Below are positions 1 through 12,400 of a stretch of DNA of 64,000 nt, piece by piece. Below the pieces are notes generated by a model. That model did no database searches and was not told the origin of the DNA. It saw nothing but the letters and a program-made list of their open reading frames with translations. Position 1 is the first letter of the stretch, and every line of letters begins with the position of its first letter. This DNA is from Panopea generosa. Lineage: Eukaryota; Mollusca; Bivalvia; Adapedonta; Hiatellidae. Made by a program: the position numbers and the translations under genes. Location of the stretch: positions 23,246,014-23,310,013 of the forward strand of contig CM055911.1 in NCBI GenBank assembly GCA_029582155.1, in the 5' to 3' direction.

Positions 1-286
1 CTCATTTGTATATTAGAATTACTGATCAGTAAATATAGATTTAAAACGCGATTTATTCATGTTTAAGAGAGGTATTGAGTATTGACTATAATTATAAATG
101 CATCGAAGACCATGAGCATTCACGAAAAAATGTTTGTCATTTATAAACAAGTTTTTTTTTGTTTTTTTTTCTTTATAAAAGAAATATCTTCAGATACTGG
201 TTATGCTACTTGAAGAGGAGTAACACAAATATCGGAAAACAAGATAATTGCATGTGTTATGATTCATGTTAACAGAACAAATGTCA
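1..286. other. AT-rich flank, no gene seen
   Basis: No ORF of interest, no tandem repeat and no recognisable element before the first SINE. Confidence 0.5.
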
Positions 287-540
287 GGCCTGTTTAGCTG
301 AGTCGGTAGAGAGTCTATCTATCCAGGGGTCATGAGTTTGGGTCCCGCAGAGCCAGTCTCTGTGATAATTGATATACGGCATTGTGTCTCATTATCATTC
401 ATATATCGCCGCAGATTCAAGTATGAAAGTTATCAGTATCTCGCGAGATGAGCGAGTACTAGTTCCAGGATCCCAGGAAGGAGTGGTAAGGTTATCTAAT
501 CGTATATTAGTTTCGATAGCATAATATTCATGAAATATTT
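287..540 (+). mobile_element. SINE family A, diverged copy
   Basis: A tRNA-like head (TTTAGCTGAGTCGGTAGAG) is followed by the family A body (GTGATAATTGATATACGGC, TCTCATTATCATTC) and a decayed tail. Family A recurs at least nine more times in the window, which defines its ends. Confidence 0.8.
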
Positions 541-779
541 AAAAACAAAGACCTATTCCCATTCCATACACTACAGTCAGTGGATGATATCTGGCACATT
601 TTGGTGTAATTACAACCTTCGCTTATTGAAAACATTTGATAAAATGGATATGGTGTTCATATACATTGGATAATCAGAAAATGCAAAAATTACAAAACTA
701 TGTAATGAAACATGACTGTGTAATTTGTAAAATATTCATCACCTAAACTCATCTGAGTGAAGCTCAGCTTCCTGCGTGC

Positions 780-2620
780 GTCATTTTTTAGCTCACCTGA
801 GCAAAGCTCAAGTGAGCATTTATGATCGCCCTGTGTCCTTCCATCGTCCGTCTTTAACTTTGCTTCAAATGACTTCCTCTCTAAAACAGCTTGATAGATT
901 TTCACCAGATTTGGTGTAAATCATTGTTAAATGAAGCTCTCTCAAGTTTGTTAAAATTTTAACCTGCCCCAGGGTATTATCATTTTTTTCCTTTAAAATT
1001 TCAAAAATCTTGTTTTCTGAATGTGCAAGGTTTTGGAGCTTTGATATGTTTTTTTTTTAATTTTTTGTTTTTATTCTCCAATACATGAGATATTACAATA
1101 TGCTAATAAAATTTCAATTAACAGCATGTATAGTATTCTACAGAAAATATCTTAATTTTGATTATATTATTTGAATAGTGGACAACATTGGATTTTATTA
1201 TGGCGCTATTAAGTTAGTTTCAATTTTGGAGGCAGTAAATCAATGTTTTGAGTGTGTGTTTTAGAAAGTTAAAAGAAAAAAGGAAAATGAAAAACAACAG
1301 CAAAAACACAAACAAACAAAAACATACAGTCAAGAATGTCAAAATCTAAAAAATATTCTCTTTGATAGAGCTTTGATATGTTGCATGTAGTATCACCTAA
1401 TCAGATTCTCTAAGATTTGTTCAAGCCATGACCCTAGGGTCAAAATTGTCCCCACTCTAGAGACTTATCAGTTAAATAAAGGGACATTTTCATTTAACAA
1501 TCTTTTTCCCAAGAACCAACCAGCCAAATATGTATATATTTGATATAAATGATCCCTACGAGAAGAAGTTTATATTTTGCTCAAATAATGGGGTTAGGAT
1601 ATATTTGGGCCCAGTAAGGGGACCGATTTTTACACAGGAATACTATGGGAAAATAGTAAATTCTCTTTTTATCATCGATTTTAGGAATTATTTTAATGAT
1701 CTGAAGTATTGTTTAGTTGTAACAAGTTGAGACTGAGTCCTTAAAGGCGGGGGTGGGGGTATTTAATATCCATAAGGGACCAGCAGGGATGTTAAAATTG
1801 TGAATTATCAAAAAATCTTCTTCTCAGGAACCGACAAACCAAATTTGTTTATATTTGGTTTGAATAAAAGAAGTTTGCTTTAATAAAAGGGCTAGGTTCC
1901 ATTGTGGTCCAGTAAAGGGGATTTTGATTTTTATATATGATTACTTTGGGAAAATAATAAATTCTCTTTTTATCAACTATTTTAGGAATTTTTCAATTCA
2001 AATGGCATATTGTTTAGTCATAACAGTTGAGACTGGGTCCTTAAAGTAGGATTTAATACCCATAAGGGGCTATAAAAGGGGGCAAAATTGTGAATTTTCA
2101 AAAATCTTTTCAAATTTGTTTAGGTTTAGTTTAAATTATCTATGAATAGGAGTTTCAAGTTTGTTCAAATAATGGGGCTAGGTTACATTGGGGTCGATTA
2201 AGGGTTTTTTTACATAGGAATACTATAGGAAAACAGGAAATTATATTTTTCTCATTTATTTTAGCTATTATTTCAAAGTCTTGATGTCTGGGGCATTGCT
2301 TAGTCATTACAGTCGAGACTTGGTGATTAAAGGGAATTCAATACACATAAGGGTCAGTAGGGCCCAAAAAGGGATACAATTGTGGCTTTCTAAAAATCTT
2401 TTTCTCAAGAATAAATCAGCCAAATGTGTTCATATTTGGTTAAATGGTCCCTATGAATAGGTGTTTCAAGTTTGTTTCAAATAGAGGAGCTACTGTTCAT
2501 TAGGGCCCAGTAATGGGACTTACTTAGGAATATTATGTAACACAGATAATTCTCAAAATTTGAAAAGATGTGACAGTGAAATAAGGTGAACGACATAGGC
2601 CCAGTTGGTCTTCTTGTTTT
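780..2620. repeat. Degenerate repeat tract with about four ~300-bp units
   Basis: Related blocks start near 1496, 1810, 2100 and 2393. Each carries an ATCTTTTTCTCAAGAACC-like start, a GGTCCAGTAAGGGG-like middle and a GTTGAGACTGGGTCC-like end. Outer margins near 792 (CTCACCTGAGCAAAGCTC) and 2583 (AGGTGAACGACATAGGCC) look like weak inverted ends. A similar module recurs at 21660-21990. No coding potential. Confidence 0.6.
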
Positions 2621-2759
2621 AAAGAGTAGATCCGCCAAATGGAAAGGGTTTTTGTATACATGTAAGTTGCTATTTGGAGTATAGCAGTATTATTGTAAAA
2701 TTCAGGTCAGTTTTGATATTTGCCAATGTTGGTCAAACTTTACAGGCGTTATGGTCCTT

Positions 2760-3240
2760 TTTTATGCTCCCCCTTAAGAGGTATGTAGAAATCGCAGTGT
2801 CTGTTTGTTCATTTGTCCATCCGAGAGATGTCCGGTCTGTAACTTTGTCATACATCGATGGATTTATAAACTTGGCATAAATGGTCAACTGATCATGACG
2901 TAAGACCCGTACCTCATCGGCAAAGTTTGCCAACACTTTGAGAATGTTTGAGATTCCATGTTCAGTTTGTAAATTTGTCATACATAGATGGATTTCAAAA
3001 TCACATGTCTCAATTGATCCACATGACAGCACGATGTTCAGTCTTTTTGAGATTTCGTGTCTGGTCTATGACTTTGTCTTACATGGAGGGATTTTAATAA
3101 ATTGGCACCACTAATGTCATGATGATGTGTCATGTACAATACCCAGATTAAAGTCACACAAAGGTCAAGGTCACGCTTTTTCGTCTTTTAATTCCTCCTT
3201 ATCAAATAAATTTTAATTTTCAAAGAATATTAGGCGGCAT
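2760..3240. repeat. Dispersed repeat with repeated TTTGTCATACAT module
   Basis: Three internal repeats, near 2826, 2956 and 3060, of a CTGTAACTTTGTCATACAT-like sequence plus GGATTT. Related sequence is seen at 40300-41110. Non-coding. Confidence 0.5.
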
Positions 3241-3589
3241 GTGGCACTTCTTAGAAACAGTTTTTGTTTTAATACACCATTAATACATCTTATATAAAAA
3301 AATACAATGAACAAATAAAATAAACACATTATTTGTGCATTCAATAACAACATTTTTATCCAGAAAAGTTACTAAAATGCAGCAATTTGGTGTTTGTGAT
3401 ATTAGTAACACCACACTCAACCCCTCCCTACCCAGCTCCATACCCCTACCCTTAATTGAAATGGTACTGTTGGTATACCAATAGCAATCCCACCTTTAGT
3501 ACTGAAAGTACTTTGATTAAAAAGGCAGCGTGCGGATAAATCTTATCAATAAATAGCGGATCATTTTTGAATGTTGATCTACAGTGTAT

Positions 3590-3745
3590 ACCTAGGCTGT
3601 GTTCAGGACCGTTAAACAGCAAACACGTGCAACGCCTGGTTCCCTAAAAATATAGCGTACTACGCGCTAATATGAAGTTGAGCCAGTGTCCAGGAAAATA
3701 TGGTAGCTAACGTTATCAAACGTTTAACCGAACTGAACGCAACCC
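3590..3745. mobile_element. Possible MITE with imperfect inverted ends
   Basis: GTGTTCAGGACCGTTAAAC (3599-3617) is roughly inverted as GTTTAACCGAACTGAACGC (3721-3739). The element is short, has no ORF and its flanking duplication is unclear. Confidence 0.4.
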
Positions 3746-4220
3746 TGGGTCTACATAATACCTGTAGACATGGGTCTAAAAAAAACTAATAAAAATGTTT
3801 ACAAAAAGAAATTTATTATGAAAAAAAACCCTGAAAAATAAGCTGTTGAAACAGAATTCTGATTAATATCTTTTATTTATGGTGTTAAAATAATCTTATT
3901 TTACATAGAAATATGGGTTTTAAATAAAACATATTAACAATAAGTTGGTTGTTAATTCCTGCAAAACTCGGATTTGGTCAGCGTTTTCTTCATATTTTCC
4001 TTGATATTTTGAACTGGGAAAAATCTGTTTAAAACAAACATATGATTATTGTTATGTATGCTTATAAAATATACCTTATTTTACATAAAATATAACTTTA
4101 AAGCATAAAATGTTTACAGCAAGAATATAATTGACTTGGTCAGAGTTTTCCGTCTGGTCAGCGTTTTCCTCGCAGAATTTGGTCAGCCCATGAAAGTCAG
4201 CGTTTTAGGTTGGCCCATTT

Positions 4221-4260
4221 AATGTCAACTTCCGGTAATTTTTCCCGCGAGTAAAATTTT
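4221..4260 (+). promoter_or_regulatory. Candidate USP37 promoter patch: ETS and E2F motifs
   Basis: ACTTCCGG (4228-4235) is an ETS/GABP consensus and TTTCCCGC (4241-4248) an E2F consensus, 13 bp apart, about 2 kb before the first coding exon. E2F control would fit a cell-cycle enzyme. A donor-like GTAAAA at 4311 could end a short non-coding exon. No TSS is proven; inference only. Confidence 0.35.
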
Positions 4261-5142
4261 GTTTCTGATAAATACTTACGATATTTCAACAAGTGTATGG
4301 TATGAAATAGGTAAAATATGACAATTTATCCAAATCTTGTTCCAGTTGCTGGGGACCTTTGTTCATTAAGTATAAAATCTGTTGTGTTTATGTTGATACC
4401 GGTGAAATTTTACAGGCATGTTTATCAACTTTTGGTCAGTATGAAATGGATTAAATCTATGGGGCTAGAGCATATTCGCTAAGTAATGGCTAATCGATAT
4501 TAAATATGTGTCACGATTGTCAAAAAGGCTGACTTTGAAAATTATGTTGCTGTAAAGCATTCACAATAGATCTACAGTGTCAGTTATTGAAGTGATGGTT
4601 TGGCCCAAGTTTGGTGACAATCCATTGTACAGTGTTTTCTCCAGAATGCGTTTCTTGCATTGTTAACGCAATTAAATCTCATTTGACGCAATAAGATTTG
4701 TTCAGTGTGTCCACAATGCTAGCTGTTCTTTAGTAAGCATTGTAAAAATAACTCTGAAACCAACTTGCCAAAACAAATATGCGTAATAAAAATGAACTTG
4801 GAAACCAACTTGCCAAAACAAAATATATATGCGCAATTTGAACGTGGTCTGATTCAGGAAAACCCCATTCACGCTTTAAAGGGTTATTTACGCTATATTG
4901 ATGCAATCGCACAGATGATTATGATCATATACATGATTTTCTGCGAAGCAATAGGCCTATTGTAGTTTGTAGAAAACATCTGTGAAAATAAACGTACGCT
5001 GCAACAATAGCACTGATATATATACCCAGTTTTAGGTTGTTTGTGTATAAAGATGAAATGTGGAAATTGTGAAACTGTTTTAAAAAGTTGTTTAAAATGT
5101 ACGGACGATACTCCATCTGAAAAACTTTTTATTTTGTTTTCT

Positions 5143-5190
5143 ATAAGGTATCGAGACGCGCATGCGCGACATTTTAATAACAGTTAAAAC
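5143..5190 (+). repeat. Shared module carrying GCGCATGCGC, copy 1
   Basis: ATAAGGTATCGAGACGCGC then ATGCGC and CATTTTAATA. The same block lies at 8827-8870. GCGCATGCGC matches the NRF1 consensus, but both copies lie inside transposon-like elements. Confidence 0.7.
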
Positions 5191-5367
5191 ATCAGCCGCT
5201 CCATTTTACGGCGGTATTTCCGGCGCCGTTTATGTTTCTTTAACTGACGTTATGGAAAAAAAAGAAATTAACTTTTTGAAAATTATATTCATTTTGAAAA
5301 ATGATTACAAATTTCAGAAATTTAATTAGTTTTTGTTAAGTTACCATCAAAATTACTCTAAAATGAG

Positions 5368-5658
5368 GCCGGGTCCGATTAGCTCAGTCGGTTACGCGTC
5401 TGACTATCAATCCAGGGGTCGTGAGTTCGAATCCCCTGCCCGGCAACAGTCTCCGTGATGATTGATATACGACATTGTGTCTCATTATCATTCGTCTCTC
5501 ACCACTGATTTAAGTGGGAAAGATACCAGTTACTTGCAGAGACGGGGTGTGCTCGAGTGCTGGTTAATCCCAGGAAACAGTGGTTAGGTTAACTGATCGT
5601 CTGTTAGTCCTCGATGGCATAAAAATGATGCAAAATATTCAATCAATCTATCAATCAA
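5368..5658 (+). mobile_element. SINE family A, full length with 11-bp target duplication
   Basis: The best family copy. The head has box A (TTAGCTCAGTCGGTTA) and box B (GAGTTCGAATCCCC); the tail is a run of TCAATCAATC. The target duplication TCTAAAATGAG flanks it at 5357-5367 and 5659-5669. Confidence 0.9.
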
Positions 5659-6288
5659 TCTAAAATGAGTCTAGCTATGAGCCAGTAGAGAAATGCTTTT
5701 GGGAAAATGAAAACAACAAAGTTTTGTTTTCCAAAGAGTATAATGGTTAGTAACGCTTAACATGTAGCTCAGTTTAAATATAAAATATTGCAATTAATAA
5801 TTTTAGTGTTTTTCATTTAAAATAGTTATGGCCAATGGAGCTGGGACCATTACTTTTGAAAAGTTCATGATCATAAAAAACTGCCATTAGGAAGGAAAAG
5901 ACAACTAGTTTGTAGTTGTTTCAACTTCTTGCCGAAAGTGGAACATTTGTTTAAAAGTTAAATTGTTTTGTAGTTGTTAACTTCAGTTGTAGTTTTGATT
6001 TTGAAATTTGTGTGAAGTAAAACTGTTTTATTAAAATATGTATTTTTTTCCTCCATTTATTCAAGTTGATTTAAGTTTAAAACTAGTCAACTGATGACCA
6101 CCAGATTTTGAAAATGACCCTCAGATTTCAAGTCAGTGGGTCATCAATGTCCCCCAAAAAATTTGAGCTGGAGAAAACACTGATTGTCTATACCTTAAAA
6201 ACTTGCAGGTGACATGTGTTAAAATCAAAAAGATATGCACACTGGAGTTTCTTATTAATTTTGCATTTTGGTTTCAGGACCACCAACC

Positions 6289-6465
6289 ATGAAGATTGAC
6301 AGTAGTCCTCAAGTATTTTATGGACAGGTTAAATACTCCGGCATAAACTTAGGAACAGTGAAATGGAAGACTGGTAGCATTGTGCTCACCAAAGAAGCTG
6401 AAGGATGGAAACTGGAAATGAAGTACACATGTGTGCAGAGTGGACGACCAGCACTCACTGTTCAT
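6289..6465 (+). CDS. USP37: USP37 coding exon 1 (aa 1-59), PH-like domain part 1
   Basis: The acceptor TTTCAG ends at 6277, so the exon has at least 11 nt of 5' UTR before the ATG at 6289. The donor GTGAGA starts at 6466. The TVKWKTGS segment matches the TKWKEGS segment of the vertebrate N-terminal PH-like domain, and its position there fixes this ATG as the start. Confidence 0.88.
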
Positions 6466-9400
6466 GTGAGATTATAATTATTATGTTGGTAAAGAATCAC
6501 ATGTATCAGAAATTGGGTTTGAGGACGGGGCAGGGCATTAGTTGGACCTGTTGTTGCCATTTGCAGTGATTGCTAAATAGTTGTTAAAGTGAGAGATTTA
6601 ATTATAAAGAAAACGGTTGGGAAATATTAGTGAATTTTTATTTATTCCTCTTAAAAAATTGCTTGTTTGCCACTTCTGACTCGTACCATTTAGGGGTGGG
6701 TAGGTAGGTAGGTAAACTATTTTTTAATGGACATGATTGTAATGACAAAGAATATTTTTAAATGACCAAAAAAAAATTGTTTAACCCCAAAAAGTTTTCT
6801 CGACCAGCATGATTGTTTTGTATCGGCCAGAAGCCTATTTCCCTAAGAAAATACAATATAAATTGCAAGGACTGATGAGAAAATTGGCTATTAATGTTTA
6901 AAAAAATAAATTGAACTTTAAAATGAATATAAAGCATCTTATTATTTATGACTGAAATTTCAAATCCACCAAAATATGACATTGAAATGTTACTTTTACT
7001 CCAAACTGCAGTATTAAATTCAAAATCATTGAAGGATCAAAGTATTATAAAATGTTTAAGAATACATAAAACTTATATAGATTATGTACAAGAAACCAGT
7101 TGTCTGTGATTTGTGAATGATTGATTTGCCAAAAAATAGATACTTTGCATGCTAATTTTCAATATTGCCAGTTTGTTTGGAGGTATTTTTAAGTATTTTT
7201 GATATTGTAATTTATCAAGTAATATTGATACTATTATAATGTATAAAATAATATACTATACCAGAGTAATATTGATGTTTTTTTTTCTTTACATGCACAG
7301 CTTAGCCCATCCACAATAGAGAAAGTTGTTTGCAAAGAGTCTGGTTTTTTCCTCGACCATAAGGCAAGCCATAATCATGTGACAGTATCATACAAACCTT
7401 CGAGTAAACACATTGTACGACATCTACAGGCTATTATAGATGACATACGTCGACCAACTTCAGGTAAATATCAACTATTTTAACTATCATGTTATCAAGT
7501 TGTGGTATTCTTCAAATTGAAGTTATTTACAGATATGTTTATTATGCCAACGCCATCAAAGAATGGTGAAGGGACATTATTTGATACTCTTGCATGTCTG
7601 TCGGAAATCCGATTAGTTTTGATCAATAACAATTTCATACGAAAGGGTCTCTGTATTTAATTAACATTTTGTGTGAACACTGTAGCTGAACAATTTTAAT
7701 TCACATTTCGTGTGTACACTGTAGCTGAACAATGTGGAAATACAGGTCAGGTTTGGTACTTGTCAACAATGGTCAAATTTAACAAGAATTGTTGCCGTTT
7801 TTACTAAGTTTTCAGTAAAATAATGGTTTCCAATCCATAATTGATATTTGGTGTGAAGTTTCATATTTGCCAACGTCTGTAAAATTTGACAGGAGTTATA
7901 CATTATCAAGAAATGAATGAAGAAATTCAGTATACTTGTGTGTTGTTCAATAAAGGAGTTAACATCAGGACTGTGTAAGTTATTTTTAAGTGCATTTAAC
8001 CAGGCCTAAATAAAAATAGTGTTTGTTTCCCCTTGCGCGACCGACCCTCGAAAAAAGCACCGACTGAAAAAATTTTATTCGGGAAAATTTCTGATTTTTT
8101 TTTTAATTTTCGACCGCTCCGGGCTTGTCTTAAAAATCGTACAAGTGAGTTTTTCACAATACACAGGTCTGCAAATATCTCTATTCTATACAACACATGT
8201 GAAACTGTTGCTTATAGACCGTAACTAATCAGTAGAAACAATTGACCCCCGCGGTGTTAACCGCATGCCAGATAATGCGACTTCGGAAAACCTCTCATGC
8301 ATATTCAATTATCTATTTTTATTCCTCTAATGTGATTGGGGGTTAGCTGTGAACATAAATTAATCTATTTTAAAGAACGGCTATGATTGGTCGGATATCT
8401 ACGACCACGGTACACACAGCGTTAAGTTCTGGTATTTTCATAAATATTTCGTAGATTTACAATAATTGGAATTGCATGTATGTAAATTTTCTAATTGGAA
8501 TTGCATGTATGTAAATTTTCTTCTGTGACCAGGGGCCGGCAAAAGCACTCGTCCTAACGACTGGTTTTTGTCTGCGGACGAGTGATTTTTGCCAGTAACT
8601 AGTCCGTCGGACTAGTAAACCTTTTGGCAGAGATCGAAAAATAAACAATTTGAAAACTGTAAAAAAGGTAATGATCCAAAGTCGTTACGGTATTTATTCG
8701 TTCTATATTTCATTGCTGTAAATATAATTTGTAAATTTTTTAACGATCATCAACGATAACTTTATCATGCAATTTCTTGTCGAGTACCAAGGTCATTTTC
8801 TTTAGAAACCATTCGGCGTAATTTTTTATAAGGTATCGAGACGCGCATGCGCAGCATTTTAATACCGGTTTAAAAATCAGACTATTCGGTCTTCGGAATA
8901 TTTCCCGGTCTCCGGAATATTAACAGTCTTTTTGCGTTTTTCATGTTACGGAGGCTTGAATGCATTTACTTTTTATGTTTACCCCAAGCTGTTTGTATTC
9001 GGAACAAAAGCGATATATAAACATCAACAAACTTAATGTTTATTGCATGATCATAACGGTTAAAGCTAGTGGTGTACTTACTGTAAATGAAGTAATAAAA
9101 CTATTTAAGGTAAGATAAGGTTATCACAACGTGCTTCCAAAATAAACACTGTTTTACTATTTGTGATCCTAAAATAGACACTATTTTATTATAACTTTTT
9201 TGGACAAGTGAGTTTTCCATACGGATGTGTACTTTTTACCAGTCCACTTTCCTGACAGACGAGTGCTTTTAAAAGCTTTTCCCGACACCTGTTGTGAAAA
9301 CGTGAACGTTGATATTTAAATCGAGTATACGGTAAAGAAAAATGTGGTAGGGGTATTATAGTAATACATTTATTGCTTTTTGGTTGTGTGATTTCAGAGT

Positions 9401-12400
9401 ATAATTTTCTTTGGCAGTCATGTCATGATTTAAATATAGTATTGATAAAACAATTAAGATAAATTGTCTTTTTAATATTTGAAATATGGTTTACTTGTTG
9501 CACTTTTCTAGATCATAGACTGCCAAGTTCTCTTGGATGAATTGAATAGCTTTGTAGGCTTGACATTGCCATTGTTGTGTGTTATGACATTTAGTTATCA
9601 TAAGAAAAGATAAAGATATTTAAAATAATGATTCGAATTAACACCTGCTCCCACACTGCCACAGAGTGACAGAACAGATATGATAGTCAATAAAGAACAA
9701 AGACAAAATACAACTTAATAAGTTTGTCATACTTATAGAGACAAAGTCAGTTCTCCCTGAATTTCTCTCACTTCTCCCGGTCTTGTTCAAACTCTAAAAC
9801 TTGTGATTTACACATGCATAATGTTATAGGGAGCTTACCTTACATAAATATTAATACACATGTACATTTACATGTAGGTCTATTTATGTTTAATTATTTT
9901 ATATTTTACCGCAAAGTGTATTGGTAATAAAAATCTGGGCAAATGAATCTTTGATCAGGGCAAGTTAGTACTACTTCTGGTAGTTTTTATTTTGATAAAC
10001 AATGTTCAGAAACTGTATTATTATATAGAATGACTAATACTAGAAAATTTGACTGCAGTTACTAAAACTGTTGCATTTAAAAATGCCAATGAACTATATT
10101 AAATAATGCCAACAGATTAATACTTATTATTCTATATACAGTTTCATTTTTTGATATAGTTCTTTAGGCATTTTTAAATGCAAACAGTTTAAGTAACTGC
10201 TGTCCGATTTACTAATACTAGTCATATTGTATACAGTTTCATTTGTCAATCAAAATAAACACAGTTCAGTTTATAATATATAAATGTTATACAAATACTA
10301 TTCATTTTTACAGTTTTTCTTAGTTTTCAATCCTACACTTTTACAAGCAATACAGTTAGTATTGAGCACATTTAATACATGTAATATAAATTATGTTGTT
10401 GTATTGGAATAGCCATATCAGGTAATAAAATGTTGAGTTTCTCTGTTTATCAATACATGCATGTTTTTTATGGATTTCAAAAAAAAAAAAAGCCTACCTA
10501 CCTACCCAGTTCTAAAATCTAGGGTCGGGCAAGGGGAAACAGAGATATTTTTAAGTGTGGCCCCAAGGCAAAACATGTTTGAGTTATGAATATGAAATGG
10601 AAGAGAAATGTTCTATTGCAATAAATGAGACTTATACAGCTTATTTGTTAGAAACTGCAGCATGGTTTATTGGTAGAGTGCCTGCCTCGCATACAGAAGG
10701 TCGTGGATTTGATCTATGTCTGGTTGGCTTGGTGTCAGTATAATGTGACTGGGTGGGGTATCATACCATGTGTCTCCAGTGTGGCAGAGCTTAGAATACT
10801 GTCTCAAGTAGACATCGTTGCGATATGACTGAAAAATTGTTGAAAATGACACTAAACACCATACAAGAACAACAATAGTTCGTTAAAACATACATATGTG
10901 TATATTCAATGTTCAAAATGTATGATTTTGATAAAAATTCATTTTTCAGTGACAAGTATAAAATCTGAGGTAGGCATCAACAAGAAACCACAGACAACAC
11001 CGGCGAAGTCAAATCCATTGTCGTCTTCAGTGAACACTGAAACTTCCGTCAAAAAAGAAGGTGACAATGATTCTTACCAAAGATTTACAAGGTACAAAAT
11101 TAAGGATGTATGAGTTTATAAGAATGTTTCACTAGTGTTAGGATGGTATTAAGGTCTGAGGTTTCAGGTTATCCAGTGATTTATTTACAAATTCCAATGT
11201 ACGAGTCCCAGGACTCGCTGGACTACAAATGTGTGAGTCCCATTTTTCAAGACATTTTAACTAAATCATTATAATTTCAAATGATGCAACATTGTGAAAA
11301 TGAAGATACTTCACCATTGCACTGTGTGCACCTTTAGCTGTGCACCATTTAAACAACCACAAATGAGAATTAAACAACAGTAAACATTGACTAGAACAGT
11401 TAAAAACATTAAAAAAAACACTTGTGCAGCTTAGTCTGTCAAAAAAACAGACAGTGTTTGTTGATTTGGTTCAAATAACATTACACACTGCATCTCCTTT
11501 ATTGACAGTGATGTAGCTGACCCTAAAATGATGTGCAAGCCCATAGGGTTCTAGAAGGGTTGGGGGAGGTGTCTGGGGAACATGCCCCTCTCCCCTTCAG
11601 AAAATTCAGAATGCATTTCCTGCGTTCTGATGACATTTCCAGGAGATATGATGCATTCTCAAAAAAATATGCAAGCCCGGGCGTTGTTGAGTAAAGGCAG
11701 CTACGCCGCTGATTAAAATGTTTATCATAATTATAACACCGTTTCGATTTAGTGAAACTATAACACAAGAAATATTCAAGGTCGGCAAACAGCTTGCATA
11801 TTTACAACTCGCAATGGTAAAAGAGACCGTCTGATGACATTGATTATGCTACATGCGCACACATCATTGTTTAGAAAGCGATGCAGTAGTAACCCGATGC
11901 TCTTGAAATTCATCCGATGATGCGCGCGCACCAGTGTTTACAAAGCGGTGTGCAAGAAACACAATACATCGGGAATTAAATGTCTGTATTTGAGACAATC
12001 GGGACGTATCGGCTGCGATTTTTCTGCGTCCAGCGGATGCACATATTTCAGATTTGTGCGTATAGGACGCAGGACGCAGGGGTAAATAAAACACTGGTTA
12101 TCAGAACCGAGGCTCTGCAAAGGTATAAATGCCGAGGGCTGGAAGCTTAAGGCCCTCCCTCAACTTGGTTGAATGGGGCAGGACCCTCTGAGGGGGAAAT
12201 TTTCGCATCATTTTCAACAGGTATCTGTGGTATGATAATGCAAAAAAACTCATGATACATGTGTGACAAGTTGAAAATAGGACAGTTAGCCTCATCAGTC
12301 ACGGGTTTCCTTGGTTTCTATAACCAGAAAATACCTCCCTGAAAGAAATAAAAAAAAATTCTTGGAGGGGGTGAGGTTTTTCAGTTAACTTGTGAAGGAA

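Larger units (their letters stand above)
4630..6182. mobile_element. hAT-like non-autonomous DNA transposon, 1.55 kb
   Basis: Ends are CAGTGTTTTCTCCAG (4630-4644) and its exact inverse (6168-6182). The flanks CCATTGTA and ATTGTCTA look like a decayed 8-bp target duplication. No transposase ORF. It contains a 28-bp direct repeat (4755-4832), a GCGCATGCGC module and a complete SINE A at 5368-5658. Confidence 0.65.

Noticed and set aside
5158-5167. GCGCATGCGC as the USP37 promoter
   Set aside because: The same module sits in a second transposon-like element at 8843-8852, so it is more likely repeat-borne.
5368-5445. Apparent tRNA gene
   Set aside because: Box A and box B are good, but the anticodon stem pairs badly and the same head begins many SINEs followed by a SINE body and tail.
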